In this document: one piece after another, positions 16,491 through 25,162 of the stretch
How positions within the stretch are numbered: the first letter of the stretch is position 1
Layout of the letters: every line of letters starts with the position of its first letter
Source: Prescottella sp. R16
Lineage (GTDB): Bacteria; Actinomycetota; Actinomycetes; Mycobacteriales; Mycobacteriaceae
NCBI RefSeq assembly: GCF_030656875.1
Contig: NZ_CP130943.1
Span: 2,356,001-2,420,000, forward strand
Direction: 5' to 3'
DNA length: 64,000 nucleotides
Translations under genes and position numbers: made by a program
The notes under the pieces: generated by a model
Told to the model about the DNA's origin: nothing
The model's input: the letters and a program-made list of their open reading frames with translations, nothing else
Databases searched by the model: none

Positions 16491-18540
16491 TCAGACGGTC
16501 GTCTCCTGGTCGATCGCTGCCTCGTAGAAGGCGTCCGCGAGGGCGATGATGACGGCGGTGATGGAGGGGCCGTCGCTGAAGAAGTAGTCGGCCATCGTGT
16601 TGTGGGCGCCCTGGTTGTCGGCGACGGCCTCGACGACCGCGGTCTGGAAGTCCTGCGATTCCATGAACTGCTTGCGCTTGTTCACCCTGGCCTGGTTGAC
16701 CAGGTCCAGGTAGGCCAGCAGGCGTTGGACAAGGCCGTGGACGAACTTGCGGACCTGGGATTGGGTGAACGCTTCGGCGCCGAAGAGGTCGTTCATCTTG
16801 TCGATGACGACCTGCAGGGCTACGTATTTCGGGTTTTGCGGGCGCCGGTGCCGGCGCCGCTGATGCCCGTGAGTTGCCCGGCGCCGCTCAGGGAGATGTC
16901 GACCGCATCCTTCTTGGTGTGGGTGACCCCGACCAGCACGACGTCGGAGAGGTCGACGTCGGCGGCCCAGGCTGTGTCGGCGGCGACCCGGTCGAGGAGG
17001 CGCAGGAAGATCGACAGCATCTCGATGTCCGGGTCGCCGTAGTCGACGATCTGGCTCATGAAGTCGTAGAGCCGGACGTAGGTGGCGACATCCTTCCGGA
17101 ACAGATCTAAGGTGTTCAGGGCGATCGTGTCGTCGGCTTCGAGGGCGGCAGCGTAACGTCGGGCGAAGTCGTGCTTGGCCGGGGAGATCGCCTCTGACAG
17201 GGCGTTGCTGCCCTTCCGCGTCACCCACAACTCGGCCACCTTGCGCACCTGGTCGGGGGTATAGATCCCGGCCTGGGCGAGTTTGGTAGCCAAATGCACC
17301 ACCACGTACGGGTCGGTTTCGGTTTCGAGGGCAGCGCCGGTGAAGTACGGCTCGAACGCGGCCCGAATGTCTTCGGGGGTGTTGACGAAGTCGAGGACGA
17401 ACGTCGTGTGTTTGCGTTCCCCGCTGGCGGTGCGGTGGGTGCGGTTGAGTCGGGACAGGGTCTGCACGGCGGTGACGCCGGAGAGTTTCTTGTCGACGTA
17501 CATCGCCGAGAGCAGCGGCTGGTCGAACCCGGTCTGGAACTTGTTGGCGACCAGCATCACCTGGTAGGTGGTGCCCTTGAACGCGGCCGCCAGATCGGCG
17601 CCGGCGCCCGAGTTGAGGTTGGCCTCGATGAACTCGTCGTCCTTGCTCGGCTGCGGCCCCCACTCCGACACCCACTGCTCGTGCTCGTCCATGCTCACTG
17701 CTCGGAGAACGCGACCAGGGTGCGGTAGTTGTAGGAGGTATCGAGGGCGGCGCGTTTGGTGATGTAGGCGTCGATCGCCTTCTTGTACTTCACCGCCGCC
17801 TTGCGAGAATCGGTGACGACCATCGCTTTGGCCTTGCCGTCGAGGAGGTGGGCGACGTTGGTGTGGAAGTGCTCGACGATGATCGCCACCTTCTGGCTGA
17901 TGTTCGTCGGGTGCAGCTTCACCCACCGCATCAACCCCTTCCGGGCCGCGGACTCCTCCACCTCACCCCCACTGCTGTCGCCGGCCTCGGCTTTGCCGGC
18001 GATCTTCAACGCGGTGTCGTAGGTCTGATAGCCCTTGAGCACGTCGAGGATGTAGCCCTCCTCGATCGCCTGACGCATCGAGTACAGATGGAACGCGACC
18101 GGCTTCCCGTCCAGGCCCTTGCGGCCGAACATCTCGAGGGTCTTGTTCTTCGGGGTCGCGGTGAACGCGAGATACGAGATATTCGGAGATTCGGCCCGCC
18201 CGGCCATCTCCGCCGCCAGGACCGCTTCGACTTCGCCCCCGCCTTACGGACATCCTCGGGGCTGATCGTGGCCACGATCTTCCCTGACCCGTCGATCTGC
18301 CGGATCGCATCCTGGAGCTGGCCGTCGAGGACGGTGTGGTCCACGACCACGACCACCGAATCGAACACCTTCACATCATCGACATGCAGGCGGGCGAGCC
18401 GGTGCGCCGTCCAAGCGATCGTGTTCGTCTTCCCCGACCCAGCCGAATGCTTGACCAGCTAGCGCTTGCCGACGCCCTCGCCGCGGACATCGTCGGCCAC
18501 ATCACCACCGGACTCGCCGCACTGGACCGAGCCGCTTCCG
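16491..18540 (-). pseudogene. Type I restriction HsdR remnant, multiply broken
   Basis: Reading right to left: a fragment ending GVGKR, an in-frame TAG where Tyr is normal (near 18460), then LVKHSAGSGKTNTIAW (Walker A). After VRKAGAKS the frame changes near 18230 and the text jumps to AEMAGRAESPNISY, so the DEAH-box segment is deleted. ISYLAFTATPKNKTLEMFG (motif III) follows. A second frame change near 17700 comes before DEHEQWVSEWG, then NKFQTGFDQPLL and QTLSRLNRTHR (motifs V, VI). A third change near 16833 fits loss of one base (GARK then NPKYVALQV). The last frame stops at 16491. The nuclease N-terminus and hsdM/hsdS are absent. Confidence 0.88.
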
Positions 18541-18668
18541 AGATTGGCTGCCTGCCCGGATGGAGGGCTGAGCGCCTTTGGGCTTAGCCGACGCTTCGGG
18601 CGCGGAGATCGTTGCCTCGTCTCGGTCCGCGCACTCGCTCGCATCCGTGCGGGTTTGGAGACTTCATC

Positions 18669-19016
18669 TCACAGGCGCGAGATCCGTTCGAACGGATACA
18701 TGGCCACCACGATCACGATCAGGCTGTATGCGGCGAGGCAAGCGAGTTTCCAAGTGGGGAGCGGGATCTGGAAGTTGGAGAAGGCGCTGGGCGCCAAGGC
18801 TGCCGCCGGGATCAGCAGGAGCACCGACGCCACCGTGCACCATCGGGCGACCAGGGTGTTCGCGAGCCGAGTCAGTTCGGGGCTCTCTCGCACCGTCGAC
18901 GGGACGTCGTAGCCTTTCGACCGGTCGGTGACCCAGCCGCGGTGTCCGATATAGGCGGAAAGAGCGCACGCACCGGCACCGGCCAGGAACAGCATCGTCA
19001 GTACCGCATCTTCCAT
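18669..19016 (-). CDS. Small integral membrane protein, unknown
   Basis: 115 residues from the ATG ending at 19016 (MEDAVLTMLFLAGAG). It has three hydrophobic segments: about 5-23, 60-80 (VASVLLLIPAAALAPSAF) and 90-108 (LACLAAYSLIVIVVAMYPF). The connecting region is polar, and the C-terminus is basic. The ribosome-binding site is weak. No family is recognised. It may belong to the island boundary. Confidence 0.55.
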   Translation of the reverse strand: MEDAVLTMLFLAGAGACALSAYIGHRGWVTDRSKGYDVPSTVRESPELTRLANTLVARWCTVASVLLLIPAAALAPSAFSNFQIPLPTWKLACLAAYSLIVIVVAMYPFERISRL

Positions 19017-19078
19017 GCGGCACAGCATGGCAGCCCATCCGGCACACCGCCGCCCGACGCCACAGATAGCCTCAGGTA

Positions 19079-19294
19079 GTGGGTGACGATCACAACTACG
19101 ACGTCTACACGATTGAGCTGGGCCCATACGAGCGACTGTCGGACCTGCACCGCGAGCTGTCGAACTACGCCTCGACCACCGTCACCGAGCTGTATCAGAC
19201 AGAAGACAAAGAGGTCGTTTCCATCTCCCACTCGGTTGTATCGATCGACGGAAAGCTCTTCGTCTCCATCGTGTTGACAACTGACGGCCCATGA
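19079..19294 (+). CDS. Small hypothetical protein
   Basis: 71 residues from GTG 19079, divergent from the membrane protein gene. The sequence alternates beta-like stretches (YDVYTIELG, EVVSISHSVVSIDGKLFVSIVL) around a helix (RLSDLHRELSNYA), giving a compact beta-alpha-beta-beta look. Codon use is coding-like but the start is not well supported. Function is unknown. Confidence 0.5.
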   Translation: MGDDHNYDVYTIELGPYERLSDLHRELSNYASTTVTELYQTEDKEVVSISHSVVSIDGKLFVSIVLTTDGP

Positions 19295-19354
19295 TCGGAA
19301 CTGCTGCACGCTTCGAATACAGCCGCACTGCCGATCCGCACCCCTCACCAAGGC

Positions 19355-19371
19355 TGTAGCAGATTGCTACA
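19355..19371 (+). promoter_or_regulatory. Perfect palindromic operator of ParD-like/zeta operon
   Basis: TGTAGCA-GAT-TGCTACA is a perfect 7-3-7 inverted repeat 30 bp upstream of the antitoxin ATG, which has GAGGAGG at 19391-19397. Placement at the expected promoter suits binding of a dimeric autorepressor. A looser CTCAG...CTGAG repeat follows. Recognition by this antitoxin is inferred. Confidence 0.65.
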
Positions 19372-19401
19372 CTCAGGTCAGTACTGCGCTGAGGAGGCGT
19401 C

Positions 19402-19779
19402 ATGACCGAGATCGTCGACCGGGTCACCCGGTTCTCGTCCGAGTTGGTGGACGCGGCTGCCGCGGAGGGGGAGCGGGAGCATCGTTCGGCTCGTCAGCAG
19501 CTCGAGCATTGGGCGCGGGTGGGCCGTGAGGTGTCGAATCAGCGTCAGGTGGCACGTCGCCGCGTCGAGGCCGCGTTGGCCGGTCGGGTGCCGCTGCGGG
19601 ACCTGACCGCCGAGGAAGGCGTCGTGTTCAACGCCGAGGTCGCCGCCGCACTCGAAGAATCCCTGGCCACCGGCAACCATGTCGCCGACCGGGCCGCGCA
19701 GGGCCGCGCCACCGTCGTCCTCGACGAGCAGGGCCGCGTCGTCAAGCATCTGCCCGACGGTACGTCGGTCGTTCTGTGA
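19402..19779 (+). CDS. ParD-like antitoxin
   Basis: 125 residues behind a strong GAGGAGG. It is helical and Arg/Glu-rich, with RSARQQLEHWARVGREVSN resembling the ParD-like family (TA_ParD-type) core and a short C-terminal beta tail (ATVVLDEQGRVVKHLPDG). Its stop overlaps the start of the kinase toxin gene by 4 bp (GTGA), so the two are translated in a coupled way. Expected role: bind and neutralise the partner and repress the operon through the palindrome 30 bp upstream. Confidence 0.8.
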   Translation: MTEIVDRVTRFSSELVDAAAAEGEREHRSARQQLEHWARVGREVSNQRQVARRRVEAALAGRVPLRDLTAEEGVVFNAEVAAALEESLATGNHVADRAAQGRATVVLDEQGRVVKHLPDGTSVVL

Positions 19780-20345
19780 GACGACTCGACCTCGTCGTCG
19801 GCCCCAACGGCGCCGGCAAGTCCACGTTCATCGAACAACGTCTCGCACCACTGCTCCCGGGCAGTGTGTTCGTCAACGCCGACGTCATCGCGAAACAACG
19901 GTGGCCCGACGCCCCCGAGGAACACTCCTACGAGGCGGCCCGCATCGCCGCCACCATCCGCGACACCCTCGTCGACCAGGGGGAGTCGTTCATCGCCGAA
20001 ACCGTGTTCTCGCACCCGTCGAAACTCGAACTCATCGACCGGGCCCGCACCGCCGGCTACGTCATCGTGCTGCACGTGGTCCTCGTCCCCGCCGACCTGA
20101 CCGTCGCCCGCGTCGCCGAACGCGTCGTCGAAGGCGGCCACCGCGTCCCCGAAAACAAGATCCGGGAACGCTTCACCCGCCTGTGGCCCCTGGTCGTCGA
20201 CGCCATCGGCCGCGTCGACCACGCCACCGTCTACGACAACACCGCCGCCGACATCACCCGCATCGTCGCCCGCTACGTCGACGGCGACCCCGTCGGCGAC
20301 ATCACCTGGCCCGCCTGGACTCCCACCGACCTCACCGGGGCCTGA
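19776..20345 (+). CDS. Zeta-toxin-like P-loop kinase
   Basis: 189 residues. The Walker A is GPNGAGKST (residues 9-17) directly after the first strand, followed by NADVIAKQRWP, ESFIAETVFSHPSK (substrate-binding region of zeta-type kinases) and a lid with Arg residues (RVAERVVEGGHRVPENKIRERF). Zeta toxins phosphorylate UDP-N-acetylglucosamine; the more distant homologues paired with ParD-like antitoxins have unproven substrates. The GTG start overlaps the antitoxin stop. Confidence 0.83.
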   Translation: MRRLDLVVGPNGAGKSTFIEQRLAPLLPGSVFVNADVIAKQRWPDAPEEHSYEAARIAATIRDTLVDQGESFIAETVFSHPSKLELIDRARTAGYVIVLHVVLVPADLTVARVAERVVEGGHRVPENKIRERFTRLWPLVVDAIGRVDHATVYDNTAADITRIVARYVDGDPVGDITWPAWTPTDLTGA

Positions 20346-20347
20346 CC

Positions 20348-20572
20348 TCAACGCGGCCGCTCCACGCGGGTGGCCCGATACCGGTAGCCGTCCTGGTCCG
20401 TCACCTGCTCCCAGTCGAAGGTGACGGTGCCGCCCACCGGCAAGGTGCGGTAGCCCTCGCTGACGATTGCACTGAAGAACACCCAGCATCCGCCCGGGGT
20501 CGCCGGAGAATCGATCACACCCCAGCCCTCCAGGTCGTTCCACTCCCGCACCGTGCCCGTCGTGTCGCCCAC
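20348..20572 (-). CDS. Cold-shock-domain-like protein
   Basis: 74 residues from the GTG ending at 20572 (VGDTTGTVREWN). It follows the CSD plan: TGTVREWNDLEGWGVIDSP (RNP1-like strand, here GWGVID in place of GFGFI), CWVFFSAIV (RNP2-like), VGGTVTFDWEQ. It is more divergent than housekeeping Csp proteins and may be a specialised RNA/ssDNA-binding member. It converges on the zeta-kinase gene with 2 bp between stops. Confidence 0.75.
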   Translation of the reverse strand: MGDTTGTVREWNDLEGWGVIDSPATPGGCWVFFSAIVSEGYRTLPVGGTVTFDWEQVTDQDGYRYRATRVERPR

Positions 20573-20685
20573 GACTCGTGAATCTACGTCCCGACCCGAC
20601 GACAGTCGAACACGTCGACGCCGTACCCGGGATCGGTTGGCCTGCACCGGGTCCACCCGCTCTCGTCGTGGAATAGTGATCGACC

Positions 20686-21183
20686 ATGGAATCGGTTGCC
20701 ACCTTGACTGCGCGCGACGCGGGCGAACTGTTGACCCTGCAGCGCGCCGCCTACGTCACGGAAGCCCAGGCACACGACGATCCGATCCTGCCGCCGCTCA
20801 CCCAGACACTGACCGAACTCGTCGACGAGTTGTCCGATCCGGCCGTGGCCGCCACCGGCCTACGCGACACGAACGGACGCCTGGTCGCGGCGGTACGCGT
20901 GCAGACCCGGGCCGACATCGGGGCCGTAGACATCGGCCGGCTGATCGTCGCCCCGGACCGGCAAGGTCGCGGCTTGGGCACACGGTTGCTGTCCCACGTG
21001 GAGCGTGGACTTTCCGAACCGGTGACCGTGCTGCGACTGTTCACCGGAGAACACAGCGCCGGAAACCTTCGCCTCTACCGCCGGCTCGGTTTCCAGGAAA
21101 CCCACCGCACGCCCACACCGGCCGGCTATGCGCTCGTCCACCTCGCGAAAACGATCACCACCCCCGACGGTCCGGTGGCCTGA
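20686..21183 (+). CDS. GNAT-family N-acetyltransferase
   Basis: 165 residues with the complete GNAT core: IGRLIVAPDRQGRGLGTRLL (motif A, acetyl-CoA pyrophosphate loop QGRGLG at about 102-107) and LRLFTGEHSAGNLRLYRRLGF (motif B). The acceptor is unknown. It starts at the ATG at 20686 and is followed 3 bp later by a small membrane protein gene. Confidence 0.9.
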   Translation: MESVATLTARDAGELLTLQRAAYVTEAQAHDDPILPPLTQTLTELVDELSDPAVAATGLRDTNGRLVAAVRVQTRADIGAVDIGRLIVAPDRQGRGLGTRLLSHVERGLSEPVTVLRLFTGEHSAGNLRLYRRLGFQETHRTPTPAGYALVHLAKTITTPDGPVA

Positions 21184-21186
21184 CCT

Positions 21187-21462
21187 GTGCGCGCACTACG
21201 AATCCTGCTGTCCTGCTTCGGTTTCGTGACCGGTCTGCTGGTCAATGCGTGCCTGCTCCTCGAATCGGTGTGGATGGACGAGCCGACCCGCACTACCTTC
21301 TCGTCCGTCGGCGACGACACGTACGGCACCGTGTCCTATGCGCTCGATCCGTGGTCGGCCGGAATCCTTCTCGTGGTGCCCGTCGTCGGAGCGCTCCTCG
21401 GCTGGCTCACGGGCGCTCTCGCGGGACGCGCCGGATGGGTACTGACACGCACGAGATCCTGA
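21187..21462 (+). CDS. Small membrane protein
   Basis: 91 residues from GTG 21187. Two transmembrane helices are evident: about 5-26 (ILLSCFGFVTGLLVNACLLL) and 57-83 (AGILLVVPVVGALLGWLTGAL), joined by a polar extracytoplasmic loop. The basic C-terminus fits the cytoplasmic side. Probably co-transcribed with the GNAT gene. Function is unknown. Confidence 0.7.
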   Translation: MRALRILLSCFGFVTGLLVNACLLLESVWMDEPTRTTFSSVGDDTYGTVSYALDPWSAGILLVVPVVGALLGWLTGALAGRAGWVLTRTRS

Positions 21463-21627
21463 CGCATGACCCTGCTGCGCGCGAGTTGACGTCCCGCGTA
21501 CGCAATCGGGCGCGCTGCACGCTGATCCGCGCGCAGCGCCACCGCAATCGGCCTCCGAACAACATGCCGGCGAGTACGCTGACCTGCGACACGTGGCCGG
21601 TCGGGGCCGACTCGGAAGGATCCGGGC

Positions 21628-22164
21628 ATGCAGCGTGAGAGATGTCGTGGTTCGTTCGCCGCACTGTTCACCGCGACCGTTGCCGGTCTCGCCACTATGG
21701 CTGCGTCCTCACCCGCCACCGCGGCAACGACCACGGTGTTCCCGATACCGGTGCGGTTCGTTGCGGGATGCTCGTTCGACATCATGGAGTGCTGGGGACT
21801 GCCGCCGTTGACGACGGTCGTCCCCGCGGCCACACCAGGTACGGACGGGACGGTGACCTTCACCGCCGACCATGCGGCACGCGTCTCGGCACACACTCTG
21901 TACTGCGTTGCGGTGCGAATACATTGGCGGAACCTGACCACCGGGGACGCCGACACGACCACGCTCGAACCCGTGGACGTCGACTTCACCCAACCCTACC
22001 CAGCGAACCCGTGGTGCCGGTACACGCCCGCCACCGTCGACACCGGAGGCGGACACGTCGTCGCGACCGCGGACGTCGTGACGTTCGGTGCTCCACCCGC
22101 CAAGTATCAGAACGTGGTCCACCCGGGAGTAGGCGTCTTCGACGTTGCCGGTAGCGGGCACTGA
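21628..22164 (+). CDS. Secreted protein of unknown function
   Basis: 178 residues. Residues 1-33 form a Sec signal peptide (basic MQRERCR, hydrophobic FTATVAGLATMAA, ATA-type cleavage near TAATTT). The mature domain is beta-rich with four cysteines (GCSFD, MECWG, LYCVAV, PWCRY), so one or two disulfides are likely. No family is recognised. A 165-bp gap precedes it, giving room for its own promoter. Confidence 0.75.
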   Translation: MQRERCRGSFAALFTATVAGLATMAASSPATAATTTVFPIPVRFVAGCSFDIMECWGLPPLTTVVPAATPGTDGTVTFTADHAARVSAHTLYCVAVRIHWRNLTTGDADTTTLEPVDVDFTQPYPANPWCRYTPATVDTGGGHVVATADVVTFGAPPAKYQNVVHPGVGVFDVAGSGH

Positions 22165-22197
22165 ACGGCACACCGGGCAGATCGTCGTCGACTCGAC

Positions 22198-22761
22198 TCA
22201 GCCGCGGCCCCACGCGGCGAGGACCTGTGCGGTGAGACTGTCGTCCGCGGGTGTTGTTGCCGGGTCGAGGGCGTCGGCCGAGCGCAGGATCGTGCGCACC
22301 GGTTCGCCGCGGTCGAGCAGGAATCGGCAGAGCGACGCCTCGAGTACGACATCCGGGTCGGTGGCGGCGGCGATGTCCCAGGTGTGGAGCACGAGTTCCT
22401 GCACCCGCATCACCAGCAGGGTCGGGGCGTCGACGGCCCGGATCGGGTGGGGCAGGACGATGCCGTCGTCGCGGTGTGCGTCGAACTCGCCGCGCAGCAC
22501 GGCCGCCAGCCTGCGGTGTGTCCCGATCGGGTCGTCGCCGGCGATCTCCGCGGTCCGGGTCCACGCGATCTCCGCCGGATCGGCGCCGGTGAAGTAGTGC
22601 GCATACCGGATCGCCCCGCCGAGAACATGATTCACGACATCCCGGGTACTCCATCCGGGGCAGAGACTCGGCCGCGCACCGTCCAGATTGTCTCTGCCCA
22701 GTACCGTCTCGAACAGGGTCGTGGCGGCGTCGAGATGCTGCAGATCGTCGTCGGTGATCAT
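22198..22761 (-). CDS. DinB-like/TIGR03086-type metal-binding protein (mycothiol-dependent maleylpyruvate isomerase fold)
   Basis: 187 residues from the ATG ending at 22761, which overlaps the upstream regulator's stop as ATGA. CPGWSTRDVVNHVLGG (about 35-50) supplies the first His of the DinB three-His metal site, and VLHTWDIAAA (about 125) carries the typical HxWD element. Such proteins are often thiol-dependent transferases or detoxification enzymes using mycothiol. Coupling to the tandem MerR gene suggests the two act together. Confidence 0.83.
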   Translation of the reverse strand: MITDDDLQHLDAATTLFETVLGRDNLDGARPSLCPGWSTRDVVNHVLGGAIRYAHYFTGADPAEIAWTRTAEIAGDDPIGTHRRLAAVLRGEFDAHRDDGIVLPHPIRAVDAPTLLVMRVQELVLHTWDIAAATDPDVVLEASLCRFLLDRGEPVRTILRSADALDPATTPADDSLTAQVLAAWGRG

Positions 22762-23459
22762 CGGGTCCCGTCCTTTTCGCACATCACCAGATACTCGTCC
22801 AGGTGTGCGGCCCCGGCGACGAGGTTCCGTCCGCGTGTCGTGATCCGCTCCTGCCAGGTCCGCAGGAACCGGTCCAGTTCGTCGGTGCCGCCGGCACCGC
22901 GCACCGTGTCGAGGAACCGGGCCACCCGCGGTAACGGGTATCCGCCGCGGCGCAGTTGCCGGGCGATCTCGGCGTCCCGCACCGTCTCGGGCCCGTAGAC
23001 GCGGTAGCCGGTGGCCCGGTCCCGTCCGGGACGCAGAATGCCCTCGGTTTCCCAGGCGCGCAGCGTCGCCGCGTGCACCCCGAGCCGGTGGGCGAGTTCC
23101 CCGACCGTGAACGACCCGACCGGAGCCGGCACCGGCCCGGACAGGGCGCCGAGCGCGGACGCCACCTCGGTGCGGGTCTCGCGGTCGGCGGCGAGCGCCA
23201 CATGAGCGGCGTCGACGAGCCGGAACACCGTCTCCGTCTCGCCGCCGTGGACGGCCCGCATGATCGCGGCCGCATCCCGATATCCGTGGCCGCGCCGCAA
23301 CGTCAGGAACGTGCGCAGCGCCTGCGCGTGGACGGGGGTGTAGAGCCGGTAGCCGGTGTCGCTGCGGTCGGCGGGCGGCAGAATCCCCGCGTCCTCGTAG
23401 TTGCGGACCGCCTGCGCGGACAGCCCGTGTTCGCGGGCCAGATCGACCGGACGCACCAC
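22758..23459 (-). CDS. Tandem MerR-family regulator (TioE-like)
   Basis: 233 residues with two MerR DNA-binding domains in one chain: VRPVDLAREHGLSAQAVRNYED (1-24) and FTVGELAHRLGVHAATLRAWET (about 115-137), each followed by GYR(L/V)Y wing sequences. Ordinary MerR proteins have one such domain and dimerise; this is a pseudo-dimer architecture as in TioE-type proteins. GTG at 23459 is only 1 nt from AGGAGG; the next GTG (23456) is better spaced. It is divergent from the esterase gene and probably controls it. Confidence 0.88.
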   Translation of the reverse strand: MVRPVDLAREHGLSAQAVRNYEDAGILPPADRSDTGYRLYTPVHAQALRTFLTLRRGHGYRDAAAIMRAVHGGETETVFRLVDAAHVALAADRETRTEVASALGALSGPVPAPVGSFTVGELAHRLGVHAATLRAWETEGILRPGRDRATGYRVYGPETVRDAEIARQLRRGGYPLPRVARFLDTVRGAGGTDELDRFLRTWQERITTRGRNLVAGAAHLDEYLVMCEKDGTR

Positions 23460-23572
23460 ACCTCCTGTGAAGGTTTTATCGCCAGAATCGGGGGTCAGAC
23501 CGGAAAAGTCTCACTCGAATCTTCAACGATAGCGTCGAGGGACACCACCTCGAGAAGGAGTGTTTTCCGCCC

Positions 23573-24754
23573 ATGACGCTGTCGCTGTCCACTCTCGCCC
23601 GCCCGTTCGGCACCCCCACCGATCTGGCCCGCACCGTCGATGCCCTCCTCGCCGCCCGCCCCGAGCCGCCGACCCTGTTCGGGTTGGGGGAGCCGACCCA
23701 CGGGATCGCCGCTTTTCCGGCCCTGCGAGGCGATCTGCTCGCGCATCTGGTGGATCGCGGGTTCCGGTCGATCGCCCTCGAAATCGACTGGTTCGCCGCA
23801 TCCGTCGTCGACGACTACGTCACCGGGGGAGCCGGCGATCTCGACGCCGTCCTCGCGTCCGGGTTCAGTCACGGATTCGGTGCGATCCACGGCAACCGGG
23901 ACCTCGTGACGTGGCTCCGGGACCACAACACGGGACGCCCCACCGGTGAGCAGGTCCGGTTCCACGGCTTCGACGCGCCGGTGGAGTACGCGGCCGCCCC
24001 GAGTCCCCGACCTTTCCTGGCCGCCGTCGTCGACCGGTTGCCGGCACCGGTGCGTCCGATATCCGCAGACGATCTCGATGTTCTCGCCGGAGACGACGCC
24101 GACTGGTCGAATCCGGACGCCATGTACGACGCGGCCGCCTCGATCGGCGGTAGCGAACGGGCCCGGGCGCTACGCATCGTCGCCGACGACCTGGCCGACG
24201 CCGTCCACCGGGCCGGCACGAGCCTGCACGACCACTCCGGGGCGGCCGCGCATGCCCGCACCGCACACGGTCTGCTGCGCTATCACGCGGCCATGGCCGC
24301 CCCCGGCGACGACCGCATCGCCTCACTGCTCGCGGTGCGGGCGGAGATGATGGCCGAGAACCTGCTCGCCATCGCCGCCCAGGAGGTTCGACGCGGCCCG
24401 ACGCTGGTGTTCGCGCACAACGCCCACCTGCAGCGCAGCCGACCCGACCGGTCCACTGGCCACGAGAATGCCGGTACCCGCGTCGCCCGCGTGCTCGGTG
24501 ACCGGTATCTGATGGTCGCCACCGATGCCGCCGTACATCCCGAAGCGGGCACCCTGCAGGGCATGCTCGCGGCCGCCACCGATCGCCGCACCCTGTTCCC
24601 GGCCGCAGACCTGCACGATGCCCTACCCTCGACGCTCCGGGCCGGCACCCCGCTCGTCCCCGGCCACATCCCCCTCGATGCGGACGCCGTCGCCGGCGCC
24701 GACGCGGTCGTATTCGTCACCGACACCGACGGGCACCGGCAGCAATACTGGTGA
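23573..24754 (+). CDS. Erythromycin-esterase family protein
   Basis: 393 residues. Family features are FGLGEPTHGIAAF (Glu and His of the active site, about 37-47), IALEIDWFA (about 65), GFGAIHGNRDLVTWLRDHN (about 100-118), RFHGFDAP (about 129) and VFAHNAHLQRS (second His, about 283). The catalytic His/Glu set looks complete. The family includes macrolide esterases EreA/B but many members have other hydrolytic substrates. Transcribed from AAGGAG, divergent from the tandem MerR regulator. A drug-resistance role is possible, not shown. Confidence 0.88.
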   Translation: MTLSLSTLARPFGTPTDLARTVDALLAARPEPPTLFGLGEPTHGIAAFPALRGDLLAHLVDRGFRSIALEIDWFAASVVDDYVTGGAGDLDAVLASGFSHGFGAIHGNRDLVTWLRDHNTGRPTGEQVRFHGFDAPVEYAAAPSPRPFLAAVVDRLPAPVRPISADDLDVLAGDDADWSNPDAMYDAAASIGGSERARALRIVADDLADAVHRAGTSLHDHSGAAAHARTAHGLLRYHAAMAAPGDDRIASLLAVRAEMMAENLLAIAAQEVRRGPTLVFAHNAHLQRSRPDRSTGHENAGTRVARVLGDRYLMVATDAAVHPEAGTLQGMLAAATDRRTLFPAADLHDALPSTLRAGTPLVPGHIPLDADAVAGADAVVFVTDTDGHRQQYW

Positions 24755-24808
24755 TGCGGGGTCAGAACAGGGTCGGGCGGCACGGTCACCGATGTGAAAG
24801 GGACGATC

Positions 24809-24919
24809 ATGGGACTCGATTACGGATTCTTCGGCAGAGGCCCACTCGGACCGGTGGGGGACGCAATAGACATAGCGCTGTACTGGATCTTCACCGGTGG
24901 GCAGACGCCGCCCATGTAG
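24809..24919 (+). CDS. Micro-peptide gene, 36 codons (plus strand)
   Basis: ATG 24809 follows GAAAGGGAC with about 5-nt spacing, 54 bp after the esterase stop. The peptide begins MGLDYGFFGRGPLGPVGDAI and continues DIALYWIFTGGQTPPM. It is aromatic and hydrophobic, with a short membrane-compatible stretch. Its core G-P-V-G-x2-I-D-I-x2-Y-W matches G-P-I-G-x2-L-D-I-x2-Y-W of the peptide encoded on the other strand at 24947-25045, so the two look paralogous. Translation is inferred. I recognise no known family. Confidence 0.55.
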   Translation: MGLDYGFFGRGPLGPVGDAIDIALYWIFTGGQTPPM

Positions 24920-24946
24920 CCACTGTGAGCGACAGCGGTCCAGCAG

Positions 24947-25045
24947 TCATTTCCAGCTGCCGGGCAGGTGCCCGTAGGCCAGCCAGTAGTTCACGATGTC
25001 CAACAGGTTGCCGATGGGACCGAAGTAGAAGCTCCAGAGATCCAC
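24947..25045 (-). CDS. Micro-peptide gene, 32 codons (third in minus-strand tandem)
   Basis: GTG start (25043-25045) with AAGGGAG 8 nt upstream. The peptide begins MDLWSFYFGPIGNLLDIVNY and ends WLAYGHLPGSWK. It shares FGP(I)G and DI..YW with the plus-strand micro-peptide at 24809. The gene is 21 bp after the previous tandem member, so the three can be one transcript. It is strongly aromatic; membrane association is likely. Confidence 0.55.
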   Translation of the reverse strand: MDLWSFYFGPIGNLLDIVNYWLAYGHLPGSWK

Positions 25046-25066
25046 TCGCGTATCTCCCTTCCCGGC

Positions 25067-25147
25067 TCATCCGAATGTCCGGTACCACCATGCGATCACC
25101 GCCGTGACGGCGATACCGGGCGGTCCCCAGAATCCGGGATCCAGCAT
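25067..25147 (-). CDS. Micro-peptide gene, 26 codons (second in minus-strand tandem)
   Basis: ATG ending at 25147, with GAGAGGAGA 9 nt upstream. The peptide starts MLDPGFWGPPGIAVTAVIAW and ends WYRTFG. FWGPPG followed eight residues later by WW repeats the pattern of the neighbouring peptides, and the central segment is a short transmembrane-like helix. It lies 15 bp after the first tandem member. Confidence 0.5.
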   Translation of the reverse strand: MLDPGFWGPPGIAVTAVIAWWYRTFG

Positions 25148-25162
25148 CTCGATCGTCTCCTC

